DNA from: JBALVT01 sp036960305
GTDB lineage: Bacteria > Pseudomonadota > Gammaproteobacteria > Pseudomonadales > Halieaceae
DNA length: 64,000 bases
Assembly: GCA_036960305.1 (NCBI GenBank)
Contig: JBALWA010000015.1
Span: 17,811-81,810, forward strand
Direction: 5' to 3'
Both the position numbers and the translations under genes were made by a program. Position 1 is the first letter of the stretch; each line of letters begins with the position of its first letter. The notes under the pieces are model-generated. The model worked only from the letters and a program-made list of their open reading frames with translations. It made no database searches and was not told the origin of the DNA. Shown here one piece after another: positions 15,155 to 24,306 of the stretch.

Positions 15155-17342
15155 TGTAGTCATACCTGTTTATGACGGCTACGAGGAGACTCGAAGTTGT
15201 CTGGAGTCGGTACTTGAGAGCGTAGATTTTAGCTGGGCGCAACTCGTACTCGTCAATGACTGTTCGCCCAACCCCGAGATTACCCGCTATCTGCGGGCCT
15301 TGTCTGATGAGCATTCATCGGTAACCCTGCTGGAAAATGCCGAAAACCTTGGTTTTGTGGCCACCGCCAATCGCGGCATGAGCCACAGCCCCCAGCGCGA
15401 TGTACTTCTATTGAACAGCGATGTGGAAGTGGCCGGAGACTGGTTGACCCGTTTGCGGGAGGCCGCTTATCAGCACCAGAAGGTGGCCAGTATTACGCCT
15501 TTTTCCAACAATGCCACCATCTGCAGCTTTCCCAATTTTTGCAAGGACAACCAGCTCTTGTTCGGCCTTTCGGTTGGTGAACTGGACGATTTCTTTGCTG
15601 AGAATTTTACCGCCGATGACGTTATCCCGGTTCCCACAGGCGTTGGCTTTTGCATGTACATGCCTCGCGAGGGGCTGGATAAAATCGGCTATTTTGACCT
15701 GGAAACCTTCGGCAAGGGCTACGGAGAGGAAAATGACTGGTGCCAGCGGGCCTTGAAGGCCGGATGGAAAAACCTGCACCTTGCCAATTGCTTTGTCTAT
15801 CACAAAGGCGGGGTAAGCTTCGGTACAGAACACAACCCGCGTATCACCCGGGCCCAGGATATTCTCGATCAGAAGTACCCGCAATACCACGCTGATATCC
15901 AGAAATTCATCGCTGCCGATGCCGGCAGGGAATTCAGGATGCAGGCCATACTGGGGCTATTTGCCCTGCAGCACAGGCCAAAGGTATTACTGGTTACCCA
16001 CAAATTGGGTGGCGGCGCGCAACAGCACGTCGATGAGTTGGCTTCACAGTACCAGGATGAAGCACTGTTTCTGCAGATCACGCCGGATAAAGACGGCGAG
16101 TCAATTACCCTGACCGGGTTTGACGGTGGCCAGAGACTGATGGACGGCCTGTATTTCGATGTGGGCACGGAATATGACGCCTTACTCAAGCTGCTTCGGG
16201 AGCTGGGTATTGGTCGCGTACATTTTCACCACACCATGGGCCTGCATCCGCGCCTCTGGCTGTTGGCGGATGATCTGGATTGCGGCTACGACCTGACGAT
16301 TCACGATTACTACCTGATTAATGGCAATCCCACGCTCACAGATGACAATGCGCGCTACGTCAGTGAAGCGGCGCCAGAGTTCGACGAGCGCTGCGCCGGG
16401 CATTATCCACTGCCTCCAGAAGTGACCGCGGACCATTGGCGCAACAGCCAGAAATTACTGGTAGAGGGGGCCGACCGGGTGATTTTTCCCTCGGACGATT
16501 GTTGCCTGCGCTTCCGGAAGTTTTTTGACGTGGAGAACGCGCTGGTCGCCTGGCACCCGGATTATCTGCTGTCACAACCTTACCCTGAGCCCCACTGGCA
16601 GTTCCCCGAAGACCGCCCGCTTAAAGTGCTGGTTATGGGGGCGCTGAGCCGGGAAAAGGGTGCAGACGAGCTCGAGGGAGTCGCCCTGGCCATGCAGGGG
16701 CAGGCTATCGAATTTCACCTGCTGGGCTACGCCTATCGTGCGCTCGCAAAAAACGTGGTGACCCACGGGCCTTACGACAACAGTGACGTCTATTCTCTGG
16801 TAGAGGCGATTAACCCGGACGTGGTCTGGTTTCCGGCCCAATGGCCCGAGACCTACAGCTATACCCTGAGCATTGCTATGCATGCCGGCAAGCCGGTGGT
16901 GGTACCCGATATCGGCGCCTTTGTTGAACGTGTGCAGGGACGCGCCCTCAGTGTGTTGTGTCCCTGGGACAAGTCGGTAGCCGACTGGGCCGGGTTCTGG
17001 GGGGCTGTGCTCACGGATAAAACCTTGCCTGAGGCGATTGATGTGCCGGCTGGTGAAGCTACCCCCGTCTTGCTTGATCGTGATTTCTATCGCAGTAGCT
17101 ACCTGCAGGCGGTGCCAGCGAGGATTGCCCGGGTTTCCGCGGAGACCTTGCAAGCGCTGGTGAACAACTACAAGGCAAATGGCATCACCTTGTCCTTCCG
17201 GGAGAGGCTGCTGAATCGGATCTGGCGGTTCTGCCAATCGCCGCTGATCGCCTGGTTCGTGTCATTTGTTCCGTTCAGGGTGCAACAGGCCCTCAAACGG
17301 CGACTGTCGGCGCGCCCGATTCACGACATCGTTCGCCGGTGA
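15141..17342 (+). CDS. Two-domain glycosyltransferase (GT2 plus GT4-like)
   Basis: A 733-aa protein. Residues about 1-240 form a GT-A fold of family 2: VDVVIPVYDGY at the start, LVNDCSP, NSDVEV as the DxD-like site, and GYGEENDWCQRA acceptor-side motif. After a linker with a VTHKLGGGAQQHVDEL segment, residues about 270-640 resemble a GT-B fold of family 4, with the late motif PETYSYTLSIAMHAGKP and VVVPDIGAF in the nucleotide-sugar binding region. It probably adds two sugars in sequence to a surface glycan. ATG 15141 overlaps the sulfotransferase gene. Confidence 0.82.
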   Translation: MREVDVVIPVYDGYEETRSCLESVLESVDFSWAQLVLVNDCSPNPEITRYLRALSDEHSSVTLLENAENLGFVATANRGMSHSPQRDVLLLNSDVEVAGDWLTRLREAAYQHQKVASITPFSNNATICSFPNFCKDNQLLFGLSVGELDDFFAENFTADDVIPVPTGVGFCMYMPREGLDKIGYFDLETFGKGYGEENDWCQRALKAGWKNLHLANCFVYHKGGVSFGTEHNPRITRAQDILDQKYPQYHADIQKFIAADAGREFRMQAILGLFALQHRPKVLLVTHKLGGGAQQHVDELASQYQDEALFLQITPDKDGESITLTGFDGGQRLMDGLYFDVGTEYDALLKLLRELGIGRVHFHHTMGLHPRLWLLADDLDCGYDLTIHDYYLINGNPTLTDDNARYVSEAAPEFDERCAGHYPLPPEVTADHWRNSQKLLVEGADRVIFPSDDCCLRFRKFFDVENALVAWHPDYLLSQPYPEPHWQFPEDRPLKVLVMGALSREKGADELEGVALAMQGQAIEFHLLGYAYRALAKNVVTHGPYDNSDVYSLVEAINPDVVWFPAQWPETYSYTLSIAMHAGKPVVVPDIGAFVERVQGRALSVLCPWDKSVADWAGFWGAVLTDKTLPEAIDVPAGEATPVLLDRDFYRSSYLQAVPARIARVSAETLQALVNNYKANGITLSFRERLLNRIWRFCQSPLIAWFVSFVPFRVQQALKRRLSARPIHDIVRR

Positions 17343-17391
17343 GCGCTGCATTGGCGAACGGTTGGTTTTACTCGAGTGGAGACGCGCTACC

Positions 17392-18444
17392 ATGCCCGTG
17401 ATTCTACATGTCGGCGGGGCCAAATGTGGCAGTACAGCCCTGCAGACAGCGCTATCCCGTCAACCCATGCCCCAGTCTTCCCAATATTCACAGCTGCGCT
17501 ATGCCTTCATCAGCAGACAATGGCAGGTAGGGCTTGTGCAGCCCTCTGCGGATACGGGGCGAAGCAATATACAGTCCGTGGGATTTATAGACGAGCACTT
17601 GCCTTCAGAGGCCGAGGTCGGTGTGATGGCTGCCGACCTCAATAATCTATGCCAGCAAGGTATCACCCCGATACTGTCCGCCGAGGGCTGGCTAAATAGC
17701 GCGGGTTTTTTGCAGTCGGGGCTCATCGAGAAAATTGAGGATGAGGTGCAGGTCTTTGTCTGGGTACGCCCGCAGGTCGAGTGGATTAACTCGGCCTGGT
17801 GGCAGTGGGGTGCCTGGGGCGGTGGCCACGGTGTGCGCGTTGCGCACTGGGTTAACAACAACCTCCATCGTTGCCAGTGGGGTGATCGCCTGGCTCTGTG
17901 GCAGCAGCGTTTTGATGTGCAATTTCATGTCCGCTTACTGGATAAGGATGTGGTCGAAGACTTTTCCCAACAGTGTCAGATATCGGGGCTGGAGTCCGAC
18001 AATGTCAACGCCGCTCTGGATGGCACTATGCTACGATTTTTACAGAATCATCGTGAACTGCGCAGCAGTGCCCATGATACGGCACTGACATCGGCCGTTG
18101 CCAGGAACCTGCCTCGCGGCAGTGCCAGGACACCTTGGGTGATTCCTGAGAAGCAGGTGGCACGTATTCTAAGGAATTGCGCAGCGGGCAACAGGCAGAT
18201 GATGGCATTGTTGGGTGCTCCCCAAAGACGGCGGATGCAGGAGGATTCCCGCTGGTGGTTACCGGAGGCCTACGCCTCCCGGCAACCCGAGTCCTGGCAG
18301 GGCCAGTCACAAACGGTTGAGGAGGTGAGTACACTGGCCGCCTCGGCGTTGAAGGGCATTTTGACCCTGGACAGTGAAAATGTGAAGCTGAAGAAGCAGT
18401 TGTTGAATTTGCAAAAGCGCCACGCCGCGCTGAAGGACAAATAA
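17392..18444 (+). CDS. Divergent sulfotransferase-like protein
   Basis: A 350-aa protein from ATG 17392 (the frame is open to 17266 but overlaps the previous gene). It opens with VILHVGGAKCGSTALQTAL, which matches a 5'-PSB P-loop with Lys and Ser/Thr in place. A second region, VFVWVRPQVEWINSAWWQW, could be the 3'-phosphate segment. The C-terminus is a short coiled coil (DSENVKLKKQLLNLQKRH). Similarity to known sulfotransferases is limited to these motifs, so the assignment is moderate. Lies within the sulfation/glycosylation cluster. Confidence 0.6.
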   Translation: MPVILHVGGAKCGSTALQTALSRQPMPQSSQYSQLRYAFISRQWQVGLVQPSADTGRSNIQSVGFIDEHLPSEAEVGVMAADLNNLCQQGITPILSAEGWLNSAGFLQSGLIEKIEDEVQVFVWVRPQVEWINSAWWQWGAWGGGHGVRVAHWVNNNLHRCQWGDRLALWQQRFDVQFHVRLLDKDVVEDFSQQCQISGLESDNVNAALDGTMLRFLQNHRELRSSAHDTALTSAVARNLPRGSARTPWVIPEKQVARILRNCAAGNRQMMALLGAPQRRRMQEDSRWWLPEAYASRQPESWQGQSQTVEEVSTLAASALKGILTLDSENVKLKKQLLNLQKRHAALKDK

Positions 18445-18546
18445 GGGTATGCGCTTGAGAAAGGTATTTGATAGCATTCCCCCATTTTATAGACCAAGCG
18501 TAGTGGTCGCTAAGGCTTGAACCGCATTGATTTTTGGAAACTACCT

Positions 18547-19329
18547 ATGAAGCTGTCCTTTGAGAAAGAAGGCATTCACGAAACTAAGATCCGGCGCTAT
18601 TTTGATGACTTTGAAGTACCGGCTGAGACGAAGCCGTTAAACAAGCCAATCTGCATCATTGTTTTCATGAACCGATCGGGCTCTTCGCTGATCTGCGAAA
18701 ACATGCGCGCGACCAAAAAATTTACCGGCTTTGGCGAGCCGCTGAATTATGAGCTGGTGATAAAACGTGCCCAGGAGCATGACGATATCACCTCATTTCC
18801 CGAATACCTGAACTGGCTGACCCGGAAAATTCACAAGAAGGGCACTACATTCGGCATGAAGGCCTCCTGTGATCAGGTGATGATGCTGTTGCGCTCGGGT
18901 GCTATTCCCCGTTATTTCAATGATGTACGCTGGGTCTTTATCCAGCGCAAGGACATCTTGTCCCAGGCAGTATCGTTCTCAATTGCCCAGCAAACCCAGC
19001 AGTGGCACAGCTTTCAGAGCGGCAATGCGAGTGAAGCCCGCTACGACTTCAAAGACATTAAGAGGCGAATTCAGACGATATCGGACACCTACTCTTCGAT
19101 GCAGGCGTTCTTTTCCATGTTTGATATCGACCCCTACCACATTTACTACGAGGACTTTGTTGCTGACACGGTGGCTGGAACCGCCAAGCTGGCTTCCTAC
19201 CTGGGCGTGGAGGATGTCGAGATCGACAGCTCCCGACTGCGTATGGAGAAGCAGCGCAGCGGCATCAACAAGGAATTCCGGGCGCAGTTTGTCCAGGATT
19301 TCGAGGCCTCTCTGTCGATCAACAAGTGA
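18547..19329 (+). CDS. Stf0-type sulfotransferase
   Basis: A 260-aa protein from ATG 18547 (in-frame TTG at 18517 is an alternative). The P-loop CIIVFMNRSGSSLICE and a later RWVFIQRKDILSQAVSFSIAQQTQQ match the Stf0 family, whose founder in mycobacteria sulfates trehalose glycolipids; a YYEDFVAD motif near residue 205 is also typical. The acceptor here is unknown, and a glycan or glycolipid is likely. The stop overlaps the start of the AmpG-like gene (GTGA), so the two are translationally coupled. Confidence 0.82.
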   Translation: MKLSFEKEGIHETKIRRYFDDFEVPAETKPLNKPICIIVFMNRSGSSLICENMRATKKFTGFGEPLNYELVIKRAQEHDDITSFPEYLNWLTRKIHKKGTTFGMKASCDQVMMLLRSGAIPRYFNDVRWVFIQRKDILSQAVSFSIAQQTQQWHSFQSGNASEARYDFKDIKRRIQTISDTYSSMQAFFSMFDIDPYHIYYEDFVADTVAGTAKLASYLGVEDVEIDSSRLRMEKQRSGINKEFRAQFVQDFEASLSINK

Positions 19330-20588
19330 CAAGCAACCCGGTCAACTGGCGACAGACCATCCTCAATAAGCGGATGCTGATCTGTGTGTTTACCGGCTTC
19401 ACATCCGGAATGCCCCTGTATGTCCTAATCCAGTTGGTACCGGCCTGGCTGCGGGAAGGCGGCGTCTCCCTTACCGAAATTGGCCTGTTTGCCCTGGTGG
19501 GCATTCCCTATACCTGGAAGTTTCTCTGGGCACCTTTGATGGATCGCTACATTCCGCCGTTTTTAGGGCGCAGGCGCGGTTGGATGTTTGTTTGCCAGAT
19601 TGCACTGCTGGTATCCATCGGCATTCTGGGTATGTTCGAGCCCGCCCAGTCTACCTGGTTGATCGCCTGGCTGGCAGTTGCCGTGGCCTTTTTCGGCGCC
19701 AGCCAGGATGTCGTAGTGGATGGCTATCGGCGGGAGATTTTACCGGATGAGGAACTGGGTCTCGGCAATGCCATTCATGTCCAGGCCTATCGAATTTCCA
19801 GCCTGATACCGGGGGCACTGGCGCTGGTACTCGCCGATTTCCTGCCCTGGTCCAGTGTGTTCTGGATAACAGGGGGTTTTATGAGCGTGGGGATCATCAT
19901 GGCGCTTATGATCGAGGAGCCTAGCTCCGAGTTGCCCCAGGCCAAAAATTTACGTGAGGCCGTCATCGCCCCTTTCAGGGAGTATATTTATCGGCGTGGC
20001 TGGAAAGGCCTGTTGCTGGTGTTGTCCTTCATGTTTTTGTACAAGATCGGCGACAATATGGCGACCGCACTGGCCATGCCTTTCTACCTTGATATGGGAT
20101 TTACCAAGACCCAGATTGGGCTTGTGGCCAAAAACGCGGCCCTCTGGCCTGCGATTATTGGCGGCATATTGGGCGGGATTACCATGATTCGCCTGGGCAT
20201 CAATCGGTCGCTGTGGTTGTTCGGTGTCGTTCAGGTCGTCAGTATTTTAGGTTTTGCCGTGCTCGCGACCATGGGGCCCGAGCTGTGGGCACTGGCGTTG
20301 GTTATCGGTTTTGAATACCTGGGTGTGGGCATGGGCACGGCGGCGTTTACGGCCTTTATTGCCAGGGAAACCAGCAGAATGTACGCCGGTACGCAGTTCG
20401 CCCTGTTTACCGCGCTGGCGGCTGTGCCCAGGACCTTCGCCAATGCCAGTACCGGGGTCATTGTTGACAACATCGGTTGGCAGCCCTTTTTTATTCTCTG
20501 CGCAATACTGGCCATACCGGGCATGTTATTGCTGTTTTGGGTGGCGCCCTGGAAAGAGCGCCCGGCTTCGCCCCCAACAGGGGGTTAG
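19326..20588 (+). CDS. AmpG-like major facilitator permease
   Basis: A 420-aa, roughly 12-helix MFS protein. The motifs GFTSGMPLYVL near the start, PYTWKFLWAPLMDRY, and FFGASQDVVVDGYRREIL are hallmarks of the AmpG muropeptide permease family. Characterised members import anhydromuropeptides for peptidoglycan recycling. GTG 19326 overlaps the Stf0 gene stop. Its position within a sulfotransferase cluster, away from other recycling genes, allows a different substrate; that is inference. Confidence 0.82.
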   Translation: MTSNPVNWRQTILNKRMLICVFTGFTSGMPLYVLIQLVPAWLREGGVSLTEIGLFALVGIPYTWKFLWAPLMDRYIPPFLGRRRGWMFVCQIALLVSIGILGMFEPAQSTWLIAWLAVAVAFFGASQDVVVDGYRREILPDEELGLGNAIHVQAYRISSLIPGALALVLADFLPWSSVFWITGGFMSVGIIMALMIEEPSSELPQAKNLREAVIAPFREYIYRRGWKGLLLVLSFMFLYKIGDNMATALAMPFYLDMGFTKTQIGLVAKNAALWPAIIGGILGGITMIRLGINRSLWLFGVVQVVSILGFAVLATMGPELWALALVIGFEYLGVGMGTAAFTAFIARETSRMYAGTQFALFTALAAVPRTFANASTGVIVDNIGWQPFFILCAILAIPGMLLLFWVAPWKERPASPPTGG

Positions 20589-20743
20589 GCTCAAGTGGTC
20601 AAGGCCTGTCGGCAAGGCTATAATGGTTGCCTCTGTGGCAACGCAGGGGGAATATAATAATGACGTGTTTGACTGCTGCAGCCAGTGGGCTGGATAACCA
20701 GGACGACTTCTACCTGTCACTACAACAGAATTATCGATAAAAC

Positions 20744-21439
20744 ATGGGTCAACCAGAAAGACTTATTTGTATCCTCGGCATGCACCGCAGCGGAACCAGT
20801 TGTTTAACGGGTTCTTTGCAGGCGGCGGGTTTGCACCTGGGGGATTGCCATACCTGGAATCCGTTCAACCGTAAAGGTAATCGTGAGAACGATGAATTTG
20901 TTCAGCTCAACGATGCGATACTGGAAGCCAACGGGGGGGCGTGGAACAAGCCGCCCAAAAAACCGGTCTGGCAGTCGCAGCACGAGCAGCAGGCCAGGGA
21001 TATTCTCCACGGCTACAAGGATATTCCGGTTTTGGGGTTTAAGGACCCACGCAGCCTGTTGGCGCTAGAGGGCTGGAAGCGAATCTACCCCGGCATAGAA
21101 TTCATTGGCATTGTGCGCCACCCCAATGCCGTGGCTAGATCGCTGCTCAATCGCGAACAAATGCCCCGGGCAGAGGCGCTGTCCTTGTGGTACAAATACA
21201 ATAAGATACTGTATAAAGAACACCAGAGAGGGGCTTTCCCTCTTCTTTGCTTTGATGAGGACGAAGAACTGTTTCATCAGAAGCTGGATGGTGCGATCAA
21301 GGGTTTGGGTTTGGGTAGTGAGATCAAGGATCAACGTTTTTATGACGATCAGCTCAGGACATCAAATAAAGGCCACCAAGCTTCACTGCCATGGAAGGTA
21401 CAGCGGTTGTACAGCCGTTTGCTCAAATTGTGTCTGTGA
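20744..21439 (+). CDS. Sulfotransferase-family protein (GMHRSGTS type)
   Basis: A 231-aa predicted cytoplasmic sulfotransferase. P-loop GMHRSGTSCLTGSL at about residues 13-26, and GIVRHPNAVARSLLNRE as the 3'-phosphate motif. It is the same subfamily as the N-terminal part of the protein at 13982 but lacks the coiled-coil extension. A TATAAT at 20619-20624 in the 155-base upstream gap suggests its own promoter. The C-terminus is basic and amphipathic (PWKVQRLYSRLLKLCL), possibly membrane-associated. Followed by a glycosyltransferase gene 12 bases on. Confidence 0.8.
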   Translation: MGQPERLICILGMHRSGTSCLTGSLQAAGLHLGDCHTWNPFNRKGNRENDEFVQLNDAILEANGGAWNKPPKKPVWQSQHEQQARDILHGYKDIPVLGFKDPRSLLALEGWKRIYPGIEFIGIVRHPNAVARSLLNREQMPRAEALSLWYKYNKILYKEHQRGAFPLLCFDEDEELFHQKLDGAIKGLGLGSEIKDQRFYDDQLRTSNKGHQASLPWKVQRLYSRLLKLCL

Positions 21440-21451
21440 AATGGTGAGTTG

Positions 21452-22435
21452 ATGTTTAAACAGGTAAAACAGCTACTCGCACGATCCGAGGTTTTCCCCG
21501 CCGCGGAGAGAACACCGATCGTCAGTATCATTGTTATCGTTTACGATATGCCATCCCAGGCGCAAAATACCATTCTTTCACTGTATGCAGACTACCAGCA
21601 AGGTGTGCAAGCCGGTGACTACGAGGTCCTGATCATTGAGAATGCGTCGCCAAATCTCATGGATGCCGGTTTTATCGCCTCGCTTCCTGGCAACGTACGC
21701 TACATCTTGCGTGAGAATCCTGAACAGTCCCCTGTGCAGGCGATCAATTTTGCCGCCTCTCAGGCTGCTGGCGACAATATTTGCCTGATGATAGATGGCG
21801 CGCGCATGTTGACTCCCGGGGTAGTGAAAAACCTTATTTTGGGGCACCGTCTGCACGATCGGGCAGTTGTCGCGATACCGGGCTACCATCTCGGAAAGGA
21901 GTTGCAGCAGGTAGCGGTACAGAATGGCTATGGCATTGAAGCTGAGCGCGAATTGATAGCGTCCATCAACTGGCCTGAGAATGGATACAGTCTTTTTGAT
22001 ATCGCCTGCTTTAGCGGTTCATCCGCGCCAGGTTTCTTCCTGCCCAATAGTGAAAGTAATTGTATCAGCCTGCCACGGGATGTCTGGGTCGATTTGGGTG
22101 GCTACGACCCGCGCTTTGACCTTCGTGGTGGCGGCTTGACCAATCTTGATTTTTATAAGCGAGCCTGCGAGTTTCCCGGAGCGCAGCATATTATTGTTCC
22201 AGGCGAGGGGACCTTTCACCAGTTCCATGGTGGTGTGACCACCGGTGGTGAAGAAGAGAAGGTCACCGAAGTCTACAGGGATAACAGCAAGGAACAGTAT
22301 CGAAAAATCAGGGGTCAGGAATACGTTTGTCCTGAAACAAACCCGGTATTCCTTGGCCAGTTTCCGGAGCAGGCCCAGAGATTCCTGCATTACTCTTCCG
22401 AAATGCGAACGTCGAACCCGGACTGGATTAACTGA
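21452..22435 (+). CDS. Family 2 glycosyltransferase
   Basis: A 327-aa protein with a GT-A fold at the N-terminus: VSIIVIVYDMPSQAQNTI, the IIENASPN segment in place of the usual VDD-S, and ICLMIDGARML at the position of the DxD motif. A later GGYDPRFDLRGGGLTNLDF is the typical acceptor-side region of cell-surface GT2 enzymes. ATG 21452 is preferred over an in-frame TTG three bases upstream. Last gene of the sulfation/glycosylation cluster; it meets the opposite-strand alkyltransferase-like gene with no space. Confidence 0.8.
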   Translation: MFKQVKQLLARSEVFPAAERTPIVSIIVIVYDMPSQAQNTILSLYADYQQGVQAGDYEVLIIENASPNLMDAGFIASLPGNVRYILRENPEQSPVQAINFAASQAAGDNICLMIDGARMLTPGVVKNLILGHRLHDRAVVAIPGYHLGKELQQVAVQNGYGIEAERELIASINWPENGYSLFDIACFSGSSAPGFFLPNSESNCISLPRDVWVDLGGYDPRFDLRGGGLTNLDFYKRACEFPGAQHIIVPGEGTFHQFHGGVTTGGEEEKVTEVYRDNSKEQYRKIRGQEYVCPETNPVFLGQFPEQAQRFLHYSSEMRTSNPDWIN

Positions 22436-22756
22436 TTATTGTCCGGGGTTCCAGCGATATTTTTTCAGGTCCACACTTTTATTGCCTCTGAACGCAACTC
22501 CCTCTGCCTCTAGGCGTTCCCTTTGGGTATACTTTGAGGCGGACTCCTCGGGAATGGAAATTTTCCCCTGCGCGTTGATGACCCTGTGCCAGGGAATCGT
22601 GCTACCTTGCGGAAGTTGGCGCAGTGCACGGCCTACTCGACGCGCGGCACCGGGCAGCCCGGCGTGGCGAGCCACATCACCGTAGGTAGCGACGCTGCCA
22701 CTGGGGATCAGGGCGATGACCTGCCAGATGCGATGATTAATATCGAGTTCTACCAT
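22436..22756 (-). CDS. Alkyltransferase-like DNA-binding protein (ATL)
   Basis: A 106-aa MGMT C-terminal-domain protein. The active-site motif PCHRV of O6-alkylguanine transferases is PWHRV here (Trp56), so it cannot accept an alkyl group. Known ATL proteins with this change bind O6-alkylguanine in DNA, flip the base and direct it to nucleotide excision repair. The helix-turn-helix (SGSVATYGDVARHAGLPGAARRVG) with the Arg finger is intact. Same architecture as E. coli YbaZ. Divergent from the next gene with a 37-base gap. Confidence 0.9.
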   Translation of the reverse strand: MVELDINHRIWQVIALIPSGSVATYGDVARHAGLPGAARRVGRALRQLPQGSTIPWHRVINAQGKISIPEESASKYTQRERLEAEGVAFRGNKSVDLKKYRWNPGQ

Positions 22757-22793
22757 ACAGATGAATTAGTAAGGCCCCTGACAAACCGGCAAA

Positions 22794-23849
22794 ATGAGAA
22801 AATTGACAACAACCTTTAACACGCTCCCGTCTTCCCGCGTTGTTGTATCGCTGCTACTTGTACTGTCCACACTTTATTCTACGGCTTCTCCGGCCGATAG
22901 GCTCCATTTTAGTGATGGTGAATCGATCACCGGTGCCATGGTGAGCATAGAGGACGGTAAGGTCAAATGGCAGTCGCCCATCCTGGGGGAGCTCAATATT
23001 GAGTTACACCATATTGAGAAGATGGAAACCGGCGAGCACTATGACCTTGACACCAGCGGCCGGAAATTGACCAATTGCTGGATGTATATCCAGAGTGAAA
23101 AGCAGCATTTGCACTGCGATGAGGGCGTTGAAGTGCTCTCCAACTGGAAGTTGGTTGTTGCAGCGGGCGAAACCATCACAGAACCCCAGCCCCTGCTGAT
23201 ACCAAAGGGCAACCTTATCATTGCGGCTGAAGACAGCTCGGGTAACAACAACATCACCAAGTACAATATCCAGGCTCGATCTGAGCTGCGGTATATCGAG
23301 TCACGTCATACGATAGCGCTGCTCTATGAGGAGGAGAGCGTAGAGACACTGACAACGAAGAACAAGTGGACTACCTCCTACCAGTATGACCAATTTTTCA
23401 CCCAGCAATGGTTTGCAACGGGCAACGCCTTTTATCAAGAGGACGAGTTTCGGGAGATCGACCAGCGGACCTCGGTGGGTCTGGGAATGGGCTACCAGTT
23501 CCTTGAGACCACGTATTTCAATTTGCTGGCCAAGGGTACGGTCAACTATGTGGACGAGCAGTTCTCCAATGGTGTGGACAGGACAACCCCGGCATTTTTG
23601 TGGAATCTTGATTTTGTCTGGCGGTTTAATGAGACCGGAATGGAGTTCTATCACCGGCACGCGATACTGCAGTCTTTTGATAGCAGTGAGGACTGGGAAG
23701 TCACTATGGTGACCGGGTTCAAGTACCCGATAAACGGCCACTTCAGCTCTGTTATCCAGTTGGACTACGACTACGATAACCTTCCCGCGGAGGACCAGGT
23801 CGACAGCAAAGACAAGAAGTGGTCAATCGGTCTGAATTACGACTGGTAA
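22794..23849 (+). CDS. DUF481 outer-membrane beta-barrel protein
   Basis: A 351-aa exported protein: hydrophobic signal near residues 15-33, a small N-terminal beta domain (LHFSDGESITGAMVSIEDGK), and a C-terminal DUF481 region of alternating strands rich in aromatic residues (LRYIESRHTIALLYEEES, GLGMGYQF, WSIGLNYDW). The last residue pattern with a terminal Trp suits an outer-membrane barrel. Related to E. coli YdiY. Function unknown. Confidence 0.8.
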   Translation: MRKLTTTFNTLPSSRVVVSLLLVLSTLYSTASPADRLHFSDGESITGAMVSIEDGKVKWQSPILGELNIELHHIEKMETGEHYDLDTSGRKLTNCWMYIQSEKQHLHCDEGVEVLSNWKLVVAAGETITEPQPLLIPKGNLIIAAEDSSGNNNITKYNIQARSELRYIESRHTIALLYEEESVETLTTKNKWTTSYQYDQFFTQQWFATGNAFYQEDEFREIDQRTSVGLGMGYQFLETTYFNLLAKGTVNYVDEQFSNGVDRTTPAFLWNLDFVWRFNETGMEFYHRHAILQSFDSSEDWEVTMVTGFKYPINGHFSSVIQLDYDYDNLPAEDQVDSKDKKWSIGLNYDW

Positions 23850-23892
23850 AAACGCAAATCGCCCCCATAATGCTCATAGAGGGAAACCTGTT

Positions 23893-24306
23893 ATGCGTTT
23901 ATTTATTATGCTCCTGCCCTGGTTGGAGTTGTTCACCCTGATACAACTCGGTGTTGAAACCAGCGCCCTGACTGCTGTGCTGTACGTATTGGCGACATTT
24001 GTACTGGGCGCTGCCGTTCTGCGCCGGCAAGGTATGGGGATGTTTGACAAGCTTAGGCAGTCACAGGAAGGCCGCATTTTTGGGCCAGAGCTGTTGCTGG
24101 ATGATATGGCCATGGGCCTGGCGGGCCTGTTGCTGATCTTTCCGGGGCTAATTTCTGATTTTGCGGCGCTGGTTGTCATAATCGGCCCCCTGCGGCGTCG
24201 TTTGGCCCGTTGGATCTCTGGTCCGGTGCCGGAACCCTATGTCCCGGAGCGGGATAGCAGTGAAAAAACCACCATCGAGGGCGACTTTCGTCATATCGAT
24301 GACTGA
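23893..24306 (+). CDS. fxsA: FxsA family membrane protein
   Basis: A 137-aa inner-membrane protein of the FxsA family. Segments LFIMLLPWLELFTLIQLG and LDDMAMGLAGLLLIFPGLISD are characteristic; two to three further hydrophobic stretches span the rest. In E. coli overproduction of FxsA relieves exclusion of phage T7 by the F plasmid; its normal role is not established. As in many proteobacteria the gene lies just before groESL. Confidence 0.9.
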   Translation: MRLFIMLLPWLELFTLIQLGVETSALTAVLYVLATFVLGAAVLRRQGMGMFDKLRQSQEGRIFGPELLLDDMAMGLAGLLLIFPGLISDFAALVVIIGPLRRRLARWISGPVPEPYVPERDSSEKTTIEGDFRHIDD

